Shown here: one piece after another, positions 7,224 to 13,882 of the stretch
How positions within the stretch are numbered: position 1 is the first letter of the stretch
How the letters are laid out: each line of letters opens with the position of its first letter
Virus record (IMG/VR): IMGVR_UViG_3300012001_000015
Location: 1 to 46,422 of that record
Reading direction: 5' to 3' (one strand)
Length of the DNA stretch: 46,422 bases
Origin: a virus
Notes under the pieces: model-generated
The model's database searches: none
Told to the model about the DNA's origin: nothing
Seen by the model: the letters and a program-made list of their open reading frames with translations, nothing else
Program-made: the position numbers and the translations under genes

Positions 7224-7829
7224 TTACTCAATGACCAATAATCTGCGGACGGCACGAGCGCGACCTTCAAACGCCTTGCGGTCGTCGTTCTGGTAGCCAC
7301 TGTCGAAGTCCTGACCCCAGGCGCACGAGACGTCGGCCGCGCCCTGCGTGGACGTCCAGTACCAGCTCGTCTCCAGCGCCTCCGGTCCGCCTTCTTGAAA
7401 CGCCGCGGCGCCGGTTTGCGGGGGGCATTGTTCGGTGTACGGATAGCCGGGCGGCACGCTGCTCGGGTTGTCGCCGCGATAGGTGTAATTTTCTTCAGCG
7501 CTTGGTTTGAAATGGCGATAGGCCAGCTCGACCGCATCGCGCGCGCCGATGTGCCAGTCGTCGAAGCCGCCGGTGCGCAGCGCCCGCGCGGCGATCGCCA
7601 GTTCGCTGCCGGCAGCTGCCATCGCATCCGTGTTGGCGAGACCGTCGATGTAGCTGCATGCACCTGCGACCGCATTGGTCGATTTGTTCCAGGCGCCAGC
7701 GATCTCGCCTTCCTTGCCGGCGACGACGTTGGCGTACAGTTCGCCATCGAGACGGAACAGGCCGCCGAAGTAGCCGCCGGCAAGCGGTGCGCACAGCTCT
7801 GGCAATTCGTTAATGTGGATGTGCTTCAT
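7224..7829 (-). CDS. DGR target protein 2 (DUF1566-like, C-type-lectin fold)
   Basis: 201 residues from the ATG at 7829, chosen over an in-frame ATG at 7865 because AGGGAG lies nine bases upstream and the longer start would overlap the previous gene stop. The N-terminal ~60 residues (MKHIHINELPELCAPLAGG, then YFGGLFRLDGELYANVVAG) differ from the other targets. The middle DDWHIGARDAVELAYRHF and YRGDNPSSVPPGYPYT and the SWYWTSTQ motif are recognisable DUF1566-family features. The VR2-encoded C-terminus carries 16 adenine substitutions and ends RRLLVIE. No export signal is visible. The different N-terminus suggests a different partner or location from targets 1 and 3. Confidence 0.93.
   Translation of the reverse strand: MKHIHINELPELCAPLAGGYFGGLFRLDGELYANVVAGKEGEIAGAWNKSTNAVAGACSYIDGLANTDAMAAAGSELAIAARALRTGGFDDWHIGARDAVELAYRHFKPSAEENYTYRGDNPSSVPPGYPYTEQCPPQTGAAAFQEGGPEALETSWYWTSTQGAADVSCAWGQDFDSGYQNDDRKAFEGRARAVRRLLVIE
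7243..7348 (-). repeat. DGR variable repeat 2 (VR2)
   Basis: Gapless 106-base match to the TR with 16 differences, all at template adenines. It is the most diverged of the three VRs and the only one with changes reaching the Thr and Tyr codons near the 3' constant part (Thr to Ala, Tyr to Phe). Confidence 0.96.
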
Positions 7830-7861
7830 TGGTATCGCTCCCTTGGTTGCTGTGATGGCGC

Positions 7862-8266
7862 TCATGCGCCGACTTCGATGCAGAACGCGGATACGTCTGC
7901 GACTGACTGCTTGAATTTGTTCATTGGAACGGTGCCGATCTGGTAGTCGAGTCCGCCGGCGGTCTGGCGCAGGATCGCGGCTTCGGCATCCGATACGCCA
8001 ACCTTGTTGACCCGGTCGTAGCGGTCGCAGATGGCCAGCATGGCGTCGCTGGCCAGATCGAGACTGGCGGCGGTCGACCCGGCGCGCCGTAGCGCAGCCA
8101 ACATCTTCGACAGCTGGTTATAGGTCTCGGCCGACGGTGCCGCGATCAGTGCTTCGGTCGCCAAGTGCAGCTCCAGCGCGAGGCTATCGCGGGTAGCGGC
8201 CATCATCGGGATGGCGACCGGGCGCGGACGGTAGGCCTTGTTGCGCGGCTTCTTGGAGCGTGCCAT
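7862..8266 (-). CDS. Conserved phage protein of unknown function
   Basis: 134 residues with a basic N-terminus (MARSKKPRNKAYRPRPVAIP) followed by a mostly helical region (LALELHLATEALIAAPSAETYNQLSKMLAALRRAG). Proteins with this opening are frequent in Burkholderiales siphovirus and myovirus early regions, but none has a function known to me. It starts one base after the stop of the DUF3310 gene. The basic N-terminus could contact nucleic acid, which is speculation. Confidence 0.75.
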   Translation of the reverse strand: MARSKKPRNKAYRPRPVAIPMMAATRDSLALELHLATEALIAAPSAETYNQLSKMLAALRRAGSTAASLDLASDAMLAICDRYDRVNKVGVSDAEAAILRQTAGGLDYQIGTVPMNKFKQSVADVSAFCIEVGA

Positions 8267-8267
8267 G

Positions 8268-8516
8268 TCAGTCGTGGTCCAAGATGGTGACGATCTTGCT
8301 GTAGGCCGCTTCGCGTTTGGCGATCTCCCGATCCAGATACCAGCGGGCCTTTTTTAAGTCGCTGAGTGGTGCACCTTTTTCGTCCGCGCGCCACACGTAC
8401 TTGACCACGTTGCCGACGTTGAATGACATGTGTTCCGTGATCTGGATGCACTCGACGCCGCTCGGATGGCTGGTGTAGTGCTTCGGGTGATTCACCGGAT
8501 CGCTTGCGGTGCTCAT
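8268..8516 (-). CDS. DUF3310 family protein (SaV-like)
   Basis: 82 residues. The VNHPKHYTSHPSGVECIQIT opening, NVVKYVWRADEKGAPLSDLKKARWYLDREI and the size are diagnostic of the DUF3310 family, found widely in phages. Some members are annotated as nucleotide kinases, but I see no P-loop here, so I make no enzymatic claim. The ATG at 8516 overlaps the upstream gene's stop (ATGA). Confidence 0.88.
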   Translation of the reverse strand: MSTASDPVNHPKHYTSHPSGVECIQITEHMSFNVGNVVKYVWRADEKGAPLSDLKKARWYLDREIAKREAAYSKIVTILDHD

Positions 8517-8710
8517 AGCGCGGCCTCGGTGTACCGTGTGTCGCGCTTGAGCTCGTGCATCGGGATCGTGGCCGGCGTGCCGGCCACGTGACCGTGAATC
8601 TGAACGATGCCGGTCTGCGCGCCATTGACGAGGCACGTGCGGATTGCCTTGAGCTTGCCGAGCGGGTACCCGTTGTGGGTGACGTCGTCGCCTGGTTGAA
8701 TGCAGTGCAT
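8513..8710 (-). CDS. Small phage protein, unknown function
   Basis: 65 residues (MHCIQPGDDVTHNGYPLGKL start), beta-rich in appearance with several Gly and Val turns, resembling a small SH3-like barrel by pattern only. It has a perfect AAGGAG six bases before the ATG and overlaps DUF3310 by ATGA, which makes it a convincing gene. No function is recognised. Confidence 0.75.
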   Translation of the reverse strand: MHCIQPGDDVTHNGYPLGKLKAIRTCLVNGAQTGIVQIHGHVAGTPATIPMHELKRDTRYTEAAL

Positions 8711-8755
8711 AAATTCTCCTTGTGTGTCTGGTGCTGCCAGCCATTCGCCGGATCG

Positions 8756-8983
8756 TTACGTCTGTTTCGATCTGGCCTTTAACATCGCATCGGCATACTG
8801 GTAACACTCGCGAGCCGTGAAGCTCTTATCTGGCCCGATATCCCAATCAACTCCGTTTGACGCAAGCATTCCCTGGAGAGAAGCCATTGCAAATCGATCG
8901 CGCAACGTCGCGTGCATCGGTTGGCAGTCGTCGGATTGCAAAGATTCGTCCCTGCGTTTCGGGAATCTGACTGGGGTTACCAT
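8756..8983 (-). CDS. Small phage protein, unknown function
   Basis: 75 residues. The segment LRDRFAMASLQGMLAS followed later by ECYQYADAMLKAR is a pattern shared by many small early phage proteins, which I recognise but cannot assign a role. It starts six bases downstream of the DUF2303 stop, with no clear Shine-Dalgarno, so reinitiation from the upstream gene is likely. The paralogous idea that it binds a host or phage partner has no direct support. Confidence 0.7.
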   Translation of the reverse strand: MVTPVRFPKRRDESLQSDDCQPMHATLRDRFAMASLQGMLASNGVDWDIGPDKSFTARECYQYADAMLKARSKQT

Positions 8984-8989
8984 CGAGGG

Positions 8990-9814
8990 TTAGGGCTTAC
9001 CGATCAACACCGTGTAGCCGCTTTCCTTGGCCTTTTCGACATAGGCCTTGAAGGCGTCTTCGATCGCGTTTTCCGGTCGGTCCAGCTCGTACCAGAACTT
9101 GACCTTGCCGGCGCTTAGGCGGTACTTGAGGCGCGCCTTGATCCTGTAGCCGTCGCCGTTTTTAAACAGGCGCAGGCCGATCGAGAATTCGCGCGGGATT
9201 TCAATCGACCCAGCGCCGGCGCGGGCCTCAATGTTTTCGGTGTAAGTCAGCTGCACCTGGCCGTTGTCGAGGCGGCGCGAGCTGCCGAAGTTGACCTCGG
9301 TCTTGGCTTGAAGCGTCAAGGCGACGGCGAGCAGGACGTCACCGGATGGATCGACGACGTCGGCGATGTTGTCTTCCAAGAAAACCGCAAAGTCTTCCTG
9401 TTCTTTCGGCTGCTTGTTGTTGCGGATCCAGGTGTCGAGCTCGCGGCTCAGTTCCGCGGTGTAGACGGCGCGGTGGTCGCGCCAGCCGGGATAGTCGACG
9501 CTGCGTTGGTCGTTGAAGACGGCGGTCAGGGTGCGTGCATCCGGGTCGGCATACATGTAGCCAATATCTTCAGACTTCTGGTGCTGCGCGTACTCGATAA
9601 AGGACCCGACGTCGCGCAGCTGCACTATGCCGCGTTTGCGGTTGGGATGATCTTGGGCCGCTTCGATGGCGCCGGTGATGTCGACGTGCTGGAAGCCCTG
9701 CGGCAGCACCAGGTGCGTAGTGCCTTCGTGTGTCTGGATGGATTGCGCGGCAACGGCCAGTGCGCCGATGCGCTGCAGCGCGGAATCGTTCAGGTCGATG
9801 TTTTCTTGTCCCAC
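8990..9814 (-). CDS. DUF2303 (YfdQ-like) phage protein
   Basis: 274 residues, GTG start with AGAGG about six bases upstream. The segments GTTHLVLPQGFQHVDITG, GSFIEYAQHQKSED and YADPDARTLTAVFND, followed by the long DTWIRNNKQPKEQEDFAVFLEDNIADVV region, match the DUF2303 family (E. coli prophage YfdQ). Function is unknown; members occur in early or recombination-linked operons. It is soluble with no membrane segment, and its start lies one base beyond the stop of the 113-residue gene upstream, typical of this pair. Confidence 0.88.
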   Translation of the reverse strand: MGQENIDLNDSALQRIGALAVAAQSIQTHEGTTHLVLPQGFQHVDITGAIEAAQDHPNRKRGIVQLRDVGSFIEYAQHQKSEDIGYMYADPDARTLTAVFNDQRSVDYPGWRDHRAVYTAELSRELDTWIRNNKQPKEQEDFAVFLEDNIADVVDPSGDVLLAVALTLQAKTEVNFGSSRRLDNGQVQLTYTENIEARAGAGSIEIPREFSIGLRLFKNGDGYRIKARLKYRLSAGKVKFWYELDRPENAIEDAFKAYVEKAKESGYTVLIGKP

Positions 9815-9815
9815 G

Positions 9816-10157
9816 TTATGCCTCTTTGAATTTGGATGGTTGTTTGGCTGCCGCGTCGCGCAGTTCCAGGCTGGCTTGACGCGGATGGTTGCGCGACAGG
9901 TCGTTATCGTCGGTCAGCCAGAAGAAGTCCTCGCCGCGCTCAGGTTTCGGCAAATCAATCGTGATGGCGTCCGAGATCACGACCTTGTCGACGTCGCCGC
10001 CGCGCGAGGCCGGCTTGATTTTGATCTTCAGGCTGATGGCGCCACCCTTGCCGGTTTCCTTGACCTTGGCGATCAGCTCGGCCAACTGGATCGACAGCTC
10101 GGCGTGGGCGCGGCCGTCGCGCAGGTCTTGCAGGAATACTGCAAATGCTTTACTCAC
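9816..10157 (-). CDS. Conserved phage protein preceding DUF2303
   Basis: 113 residues from a GTG start with AAGGAG six bases upstream (an ATG two bases earlier runs straight into TGA). The N-terminal helix (AFAVFLQDLRDGRAHAELSIQLAELIAKVKETG) is followed by a beta segment (GAISLKIKIKPASRGG) and FFWLTDDNDLSRNHPRQ. It is a recurrent neighbour of DUF2303 in phages. No function is recognised. Confidence 0.78.
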   Translation of the reverse strand: MSKAFAVFLQDLRDGRAHAELSIQLAELIAKVKETGKGGAISLKIKIKPASRGGDVDKVVISDAITIDLPKPERGEDFFWLTDDNDLSRNHPRQASLELRDAAAKQPSKFKEA

Positions 10158-10195
10158 ATGGTTCTCCTTGGGGTGCGCTCACTGAAAAAACGCGA

Positions 10196-10210
10196 TCGCG
10201 CTGCGCGCGA
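10196..10210 (-). repeat. Hairpin downstream of VR3
   Basis: Six-bp stem (TCGCGC / GCGCGA) around TGC, 11 bases after the target 3 stop and 30 bases after the VR3 3' end. The outer pair is T-A here and C-G in the other two hairpins, again keeping the pairing. Confidence 0.78.
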
Positions 10211-10221
10211 AAATTGTTAAA

Positions 10222-10614
10222 TTACTGAATGATTAATAATCTGCGGACGGCACGAGCGCGACCTTCATACGTCTTGAGGCTGATGTTCTGGCCGCCATTG
10301 CTGAAGTCCTGACCCCAGGCGTACGAGTCGTTGGCCGCGTCCTGCTCACCGGACCAGTACCAGCGCGGCTCAAACAGTTCCGGTACCTGGCCGAACAAGA
10401 TCGCTTGTTCTTTGCGCAGCGGCAGTGAGCAGCCGATTTCGTCAGCCCACTGCATCGCATCGTTCCGGCTGATGTCTTTCTTTTGGTCCGGATGGACGAG
10501 CAGGTAATAGTCCGGCTCGCCGGCGTTTCCTCTGACGATTCCCGCGTAGATGCAGTGATCTTGTTCCGGCCATGCGGCACCGATACGTGGTGGCGTCAGT
10601 TGTGTGTTTTCCAT
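10222..10614 (-). CDS. DGR target protein 3 (DUF1566-like, C-type-lectin fold)
   Basis: 130 residues, ATG with AAGGA about six bases upstream. The shortest target: PPRIGAAWPEQDHCIYAGI, PDYYLLVHPDQKKD, SLPLRKEQAILF and RWYWSGEQ align with the body of target 1 without its N-terminal 40 residues. The VR3-encoded C-terminus has 10 adenine substitutions and ends RRLLIIQ. It lies 2.4 kb upstream of target 2, separated by seven ordinary phage genes, so the retroelement acts on a distant target in the same operon. No secretion signal is seen. Confidence 0.93.
   Translation of the reverse strand: MENTQLTPPRIGAAWPEQDHCIYAGIVRGNAGEPDYYLLVHPDQKKDISRNDAMQWADEIGCSLPLRKEQAILFGQVPELFEPRWYWSGEQDAANDSYAWGQDFSNGGQNISLKTYEGRARAVRRLLIIQ
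10241..10345 (-). repeat. DGR variable repeat 3 (VR3)
   Basis: Gapless match to the TR over 105 bases with 10 differences, all at template adenines. It is the VR closest to the template, so it is either the most recently rewritten or the least often selected. Confidence 0.96.
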
Positions 10615-10637
10615 ATATGTCCTTGGTCTATTTCTGT

Positions 10638-10826
10638 TTAATCGAGGTCATTGGCTTGCAGCTTCTTCACATCAAATCGCGCGCGGCGCTCCATGTGCCG
10701 ACGGGCGATGTTTTCTAAAATAATTTTCAATGCCGGTTGCCTGAGCATCTCGTCCAGCGGCATCTCCACGAACAGCAGCGCGTGTGCGATTTCGAGCGAT
10801 ATGCGGTCTGGTTGGATGCGTGGCAT
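10638..10826 (-). CDS. Small phage protein, unknown function
   Basis: 62 residues, helical and charged (SLEIAHALLFVEMPLDEMLRQPALKIILENIARRHMERRARF pattern). It starts four bases after the stop of the next upstream gene, with no good Shine-Dalgarno, so it is probably translated by reinitiation. It ends 23 bases before target 3. No function is recognised. Confidence 0.65.
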   Translation of the reverse strand: MPRIQPDRISLEIAHALLFVEMPLDEMLRQPALKIILENIARRHMERRARFDVKKLQANDLD

Positions 10827-10830
10827 GGCA

Positions 10831-11028
10831 TCAAATGGAATTGCGTTCGCGCTTCAGATTCATCAAATCGATCTGCAGAGTGCGCTTGGCGGCCAGGCGG
10901 TCTGCAATCTCGCGGCACGTCAGTTCCAGATCGCGCTCGGTGCGATGGATCGCGTGCTTGTTTTGGTAGCGGCGGTGTGCCTGGGCGACAGAGGCAAGCC
11001 ACAAACTGAGCAATTGGGTTGGGGTCAT
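10831..11028 (-). CDS. Small phage protein, predicted helical
   Basis: 65 residues, strongly helical (LLSLWLASVAQAHRRYQNKHAIHRTERDLELTCREIADRLAAKRTLQ pattern), possibly a coiled coil. The ATG overlaps the stop of the 45-residue gene upstream (ATGA). No function is recognised. Confidence 0.65.
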   Translation of the reverse strand: MTPTQLLSLWLASVAQAHRRYQNKHAIHRTERDLELTCREIADRLAAKRTLQIDLMNLKRERNSI

Positions 11029-11162
11029 TGCGCTCTCACGAAGACGCTGCAGATGCCGAACTTGTCGATCGCGGCGCCGGCCACGTCGGCGCTGCTGTTG
11101 CCGATCGCGGTGTATGCAAATCGCTCGTACGCGGTGCGAACTGTTACGGTGTATCGGTTCAT
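11025..11162 (-). CDS. 45-residue phage protein
   Basis: A very short gene (MNRYTVTVRTAYERFAYTA start) supported by GGAG seven bases before the ATG and an ATGA overlap with the following gene. Its beta-alpha pattern (YTVTVRTAYERF, then SSADVAGAAIDKFGICSVFV) resembles small early phage proteins with a ferredoxin-like half fold, by pattern only. Confidence 0.6.
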   Translation of the reverse strand: MNRYTVTVRTAYERFAYTAIGNSSADVAGAAIDKFGICSVFVRAQ

Positions 11163-11200
11163 GTTTGGCTCCATGTCAAAGTGGCGATTCGGGCAATGCA

Positions 11201-11470
11201 TCAATAGAACCAGCGGTGTTCTCTGGAGGAAGACAGACCCTCGTCAGGCTCGCCCGTTGAATGCCTGGGGGCGGATCCGGCAACAGCGCCTACCTGGTCG
11301 GCCAGCTCCCCCTCGTTCATGGCATCGAGTTTGCCGGCCAGTCGGGCCACGAAGTCGCGGCAACGAAATTCCTTGTCCGTACGCGCTGCCAACGAGTCGG
11401 CGGCACATGCGGCGATGGCGGCTTTGAGTGCGTCGATGGATGCGGTGTTCTTTTCTGCTTGCTTGTTCAT
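11201..11470 (-). CDS. Small phage protein, unknown function
   Basis: 89 residues from the ATG at 11470, which has GGAGG six bases upstream (an in-frame ATG at 11494 lacks this). Helical N-terminal two thirds (NKQAEKNTASIDALKAAIAACAADS, RLAGKLDAMNEGELADQV) and a polar tail. It follows the 55-residue gene by one base. No function is recognised. Confidence 0.65.
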   Translation of the reverse strand: MNKQAEKNTASIDALKAAIAACAADSLAARTDKEFRCRDFVARLAGKLDAMNEGELADQVGAVAGSAPRHSTGEPDEGLSSSREHRWFY

Positions 11471-11471
11471 G

Positions 11472-11639
11472 TCAATCCTCCAGTCGTTCCACATCGATGA
11501 CGGCGCAGCCCATGGTCAGCTGTGCCAGACGCATCGCCTCGACGGCGTTTGGCGCCTTGAGCTGGACGAAGCGGTCCAGCGCGGGATCGGGAGCGCACGC
11601 CTGGTCGATGGCGCGCAGGGTGCAGCGGTAGCGCTTCAT
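11472..11639 (-). CDS. 55-residue phage protein
   Basis: Short gene starting MKRYRCTLRAIDQ, containing FVQLKAPNAVEAMRLAQLTMGCAVIDV. This beta-alpha-beta pattern recurs in tiny early proteins of Burkholderiales phages. AGGA precedes the ATG, and the ATG overlaps the stop of the first gene of the operon (ATGA). Confidence 0.65.
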   Translation of the reverse strand: MKRYRCTLRAIDQACAPDPALDRFVQLKAPNAVEAMRLAQLTMGCAVIDVERLED

Positions 11640-11761
11640 ACGGGTCCTGCCAGGGTGCGCAGATCTCGCATCGCCAGATAGGATTGGAAGCTCATTTGCG
11701 CCAGGTACGCGCTGCCAAGGTATTCACGGAACAGTTCTTTCGTTTGCGTGGCGGTCTTCAC
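11636..11761 (-). CDS. 41-residue first gene of the leftward operon
   Basis: GTG start with GGAG about six bases upstream (the ATG two bases earlier is followed by TGA). It encodes a 41-residue helical peptide (KTATQTKELFREYLGSAYLA start). It is the first gene after the OL-like region and overlaps the next gene by ATGA. No function is known. Confidence 0.55.
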   Translation of the reverse strand: MKTATQTKELFREYLGSAYLAQMSFQSYLAMRDLRTLAGPV

Positions 11762-11785
11762 ATTGTCTCCGTTGCTGTTTGGAAC

Positions 11786-11841
11786 TACAACCACAGGTTA
11801 CAGCACGAAATTTAATAATGCAACTTAAAGTTGTAATGCAA
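11786..11841 (-). promoter_or_regulatory. OL-like operator and leftward early promoter
   Basis: Two 15-bp dyads of the form RCAAC-N5-GTTRY lie at 11787-11801 (ACAAC CACAG GTTAC) and 11820-11834 (GCAAC TTAAA GTTGT), centres 33 bp apart. On the minus strand a candidate -35 TTGCAT (11836-11841) and -10 TTATTA (11813-11818) have a 17-bp spacer that contains the second dyad, so a bound repressor would block the promoter. The 17-bp word at 11786-11802 recurs inverted in OR at 13940-13956. Seen: repeats and symmetry. Inferred: binding by the CI-like protein at 13164-13871. Confidence 0.65.
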
Positions 11842-11916
11842 TGTAAAATAATTCCATCGCTCAATTTCTGAGCGAAAAAATACCGGCGCTGGGCCGGTTA
11901 TTCAGGAGGGAGTGCT

Positions 11917-12162
11917 ATGAGTAGTGAAGCTGGTGGTATCGTTTGCACGACGCGATTACTTACTCAGGACGAGATGGATCAGCTTGCGTTTGACGATCCT
12001 GACGGATCTATTGTATGCAGAGAAAATTCTGCATCGATGGAGGATGTGATGACAAAGTTAGCCGCAGGTCAAAGTTTTATTGAGGTTTCTCATAATGGCG
12101 TTCCAGCTCAGGCTCTTGAAGTAGGACTGCCAGTTATTGGGAGCAATAAATTTGTGGTTTGA
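11917..12162 (+). CDS. Small rightward protein between OL and the lysogenic operon
   Basis: 81 residues, acidic N-terminal half (LTQDEMDQLAFDDPDGSIVC) and a C-terminal MTKLAAGQSFIEVSHNGVPAQ segment. A good AGGAGGG ribosome site precedes the ATG. The 3' 105 bases overlap the end of an opposite-strand gene. A short hairpin (11882-11898) lies in its leader. No homologue is recognised. In this position a regulatory role is possible but unsupported. Confidence 0.55.
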   Translation: MSSEAGGIVCTTRLLTQDEMDQLAFDDPDGSIVCRENSASMEDVMTKLAAGQSFIEVSHNGVPAQALEVGLPVIGSNKFVV

Positions 12163-12342
12163 TCCAACCTGCCAAACAGGGACCACAGTTCCTGCCAGGC
12201 CAGCTGATGAAGCACACGCCTGCAGCGCCGAGACGATACCCTTCTGATCGGAGCTGGACTTGTGTTCAAAAGACGGGTCAAGCGGAACAATGATGATGTT
12301 CTGTCCTTGCTCGCGTAGGTGTGCAATTTTATATGTTGACAC
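12058..12342 (-). CDS. Conserved small bacterial protein, unknown function
   Basis: 94 residues from a GTG start preceded by AGGGA. The central LREQGQNIIIVPLDPSFEHK and ASSAGLAGTVVPVWQVGSN followed by FIAPNNWQSYFKSL are a pattern I know from small uncharacterised proteins in many proteobacteria, some on mobile elements. It has an alpha-beta appearance and no membrane segment. It lies downstream of the CI and BRCT genes on the same strand and may be expressed in the lysogen. Confidence 0.65.
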   Translation of the reverse strand: MSTYKIAHLREQGQNIIIVPLDPSFEHKSSSDQKGIVSALQACASSAGLAGTVVPVWQVGSNHKFIAPNNWQSYFKSLSWNAIMRNLNKTLTCG

Positions 12343-12431
12343 TATGAATCCCTGTCATGAGTAGATTAAGGTGGGCCGTTGCGCCTTATCCCGTACACCG
12401 CGCGTGCCCGCTATGTGGGCGTCGTTACACA

Positions 12432-12452
12432 ACTTCACCGCTTCGGTGAAGT
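12432..12452 (-). terminator. Hairpin at the end of the BRCT-protein gene
   Basis: Nine-bp perfect stem ACTTCACCG / CGGTGAAGT with a 3-base loop, overlapping the stop codon of the leftward BRCT-domain gene. There is no U-tract on either side, so it is a weak or protein-assisted terminator, or an mRNA-stabilising hairpin. Confidence 0.4.
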
Positions 12453-13141
12453 CATAATTTTGTCACGTGCTCATACCAATGTTGCTCACCGATGATGGCA
12501 ATTTTTGCGCCGCCATCATTGTATTCAATAGCCTTTTCGATCTTGCGGCCATGCGTGGAGTGTTGCCAGTCTTTGCTGCCAATTTCGCCAATCACCAGGT
12601 AAGTGAGCTTTTTGGTAATGGTGCTTGCAGGAACGCCGCCCTTGGCAATAATCTGATTCTCGCACCAGCTGCGGCTGCCGGACTGAAATTTTCCGGTGAA
12701 GCAAAACGACGTGGAATTGAAGGTGATGATGGGCGCTGGGCTGGTGTATGGGAGCGCCGTGCTGTTGCTCGCTTCCCCATATTGCGGGGCGGTGTTGCCG
12801 CCGATAGTGGCAAGCAGTAGGTCCATGATCTCGCGTTCTTCATCAAGATCCATATGCCCATCTTCCATGGCTGCTACCAGACGCGGGTAAATTGCCTTGG
12901 CGGGCCATAGACCGCACACTTTTTTATTGGCCGTCATCCAGCGCAACAAAAATTCGACTTCGCTTTGATCCACCATACCATCGGCCATGATGCCTTTTAT
13001 TATCCCAATGAGCTCATCAATTTGGCGGTCAAGCACTGCTTCAGATCGAAATGCCTGAACAAGTGGCTGTCCATTCGGGTCATTTGTAGTGACTTCTGCA
13101 TTTTTCACGATCTTTTGGCGAACATTGCTAAACCAATTCAT
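12452..13141 (-). CDS. TerB-like plus BRCT domain protein
   Basis: 229 residues from the ATG at 13141 (GAGGAGA six bases upstream). The first half (LDRQIDELIGIIKGIMADG to EREIMDLLLATIGG, ~40-120) is an all-helical TerB-like domain. The second half (NSTSFCFTGKFQSGSRSW, KKLTYLVIGEIGS, then GGAKIAIIGEQHWYEHV, ~140-229) is a BRCT domain of the DNA ligase type. BRCT domains bind DNA ends or phosphopeptides. The gene lies 22 bases downstream of the CI-like repressor on the same strand and is therefore likely expressed in the lysogen. Possible roles are DNA-damage sensing or phage exclusion; neither is proven. Confidence 0.85.
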   Translation of the reverse strand: MNWFSNVRQKIVKNAEVTTNDPNGQPLVQAFRSEAVLDRQIDELIGIIKGIMADGMVDQSEVEFLLRWMTANKKVCGLWPAKAIYPRLVAAMEDGHMDLDEEREIMDLLLATIGGNTAPQYGEASNSTALPYTSPAPIITFNSTSFCFTGKFQSGSRSWCENQIIAKGGVPASTITKKLTYLVIGEIGSKDWQHSTHGRKIEKAIEYNDGGAKIAIIGEQHWYEHVTKL

Positions 13142-13163
13142 GGCTTCTCCTCGGTGAATTTCG

Positions 13164-13871
13164 TTATTCGTCGGTCCACTTGCCGATGACCACGCCACAG
13201 ATCGTCGCGTTGCCATTGATCTCAATGATCTTGTCCGGCCATGCTGGGTTGAGGGCTTTCAGATACTTCTTGTCGCCCTCGATGACCAGCTGCTTGAAGG
13301 TGGCTTCGTTGCTTTCGTCCAGGCGCACGATGATGCGCGATCCGTTTTCGGGATGGCGCTCCGGATCGACGAAAATCACGTCGCCATCGGAATAGCTGTA
13401 CTTTCCACCGAGGTTCTCCATGCTGACACCACGCACGCGCAGCGCGAATGTGCGCTTGCTGTGGCTCTTGGGGCAGGGCAGCCAATTGGAGGCAAGGCCG
13501 GGCTCGTAAGGATCGGATACCAGCGCCCAGGTGCCCGCCGTGATCCATGAAATGACCGGCACGTCGCCGTGCAGGACGGGGCCGGACGTCACGTTATAAG
13601 TTGCTTTCGATTGACCGAGTGCCAGCGGATCTTCGATGAATTTGGCTTGCACATCAATGACGTTCTCGTCGGTGCCAAATTTCAGGTAGGCGGGAGATAC
13701 CGCTAAGAATTCTGCAGCCTTGAGCAAATTATCACCTCGTGGTTCCGACTCGCCAGCAACCCATTTCTGAACGGCTTGCGGGCTAACGCCAACAAATCGA
13801 GCCAATTCAGACTGGTTGCCACCATTTTTTCGTTGAAGCGCTTCTGTAATGCGATCACTCATTATTTTCAT
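13164..13871 (-). CDS. CI-like repressor (HTH and S24 autopeptidase)
   Basis: Lysogeny repressor. The N-terminal HTH is NQSELARFVGVSPQAVQKW (~19-37). The C-terminal LexA/CI peptidase domain has a cleavage site TAG (Ala112-Gly113), nucleophile Ser150 in RGVSMENL and Lys193 in EATFKQLV. Induction by RecA-stimulated self-cleavage is expected for this architecture. It starts at the ATG at 13871 or 13862, adjacent to three operator-like dyads, and is transcribed away from cro. The OL and OR sites suggest it controls both the leftward operon with the DGR and the rightward replication operon. Confidence 0.93.
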   Translation of the reverse strand: MKIMSDRITEALQRKNGGNQSELARFVGVSPQAVQKWVAGESEPRGDNLLKAAEFLAVSPAYLKFGTDENVIDVQAKFIEDPLALGQSKATYNVTSGPVLHGDVPVISWITAGTWALVSDPYEPGLASNWLPCPKSHSKRTFALRVRGVSMENLGGKYSYSDGDVIFVDPERHPENGSRIIVRLDESNEATFKQLVIEGDKKYLKALNPAWPDKIIEINGNATICGVVIGKWTDE

Positions 13872-13882
13872 CCATTAACTTT

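Larger units (their letters stand above)
4836..10614 (-). mobile_element. Diversity-generating retroelement with three target genes
   Basis: A complete DGR read leftward: target 3 (10222-10614), five ordinary phage genes plus target 2 (7224-7829), target 1 (6645-7172), avd (6236-6589), template repeat (5951-6056) and reverse transcriptase (4836-5978). Template and variable repeats differ at 14, 16 and 10 positions, and every one of these 40 differences lies on an adenine of the template coding strand. This is the signature of adenine-mutagenic retrohoming. Each variable repeat sits at the extreme 3' end of its gene and is followed by a hairpin. The targets are in the early left operon rather than the tail-fibre locus, unlike the Bordetella phage BPP-1 system. 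Confidence 0.97.

Noticed and set aside
6618-10210. Repeated hairpins as a CRISPR or terminator set
   Set aside because: Only three copies at target ends, with VR linkage and without spacers or T-runs, so a retroelement function is more likely.
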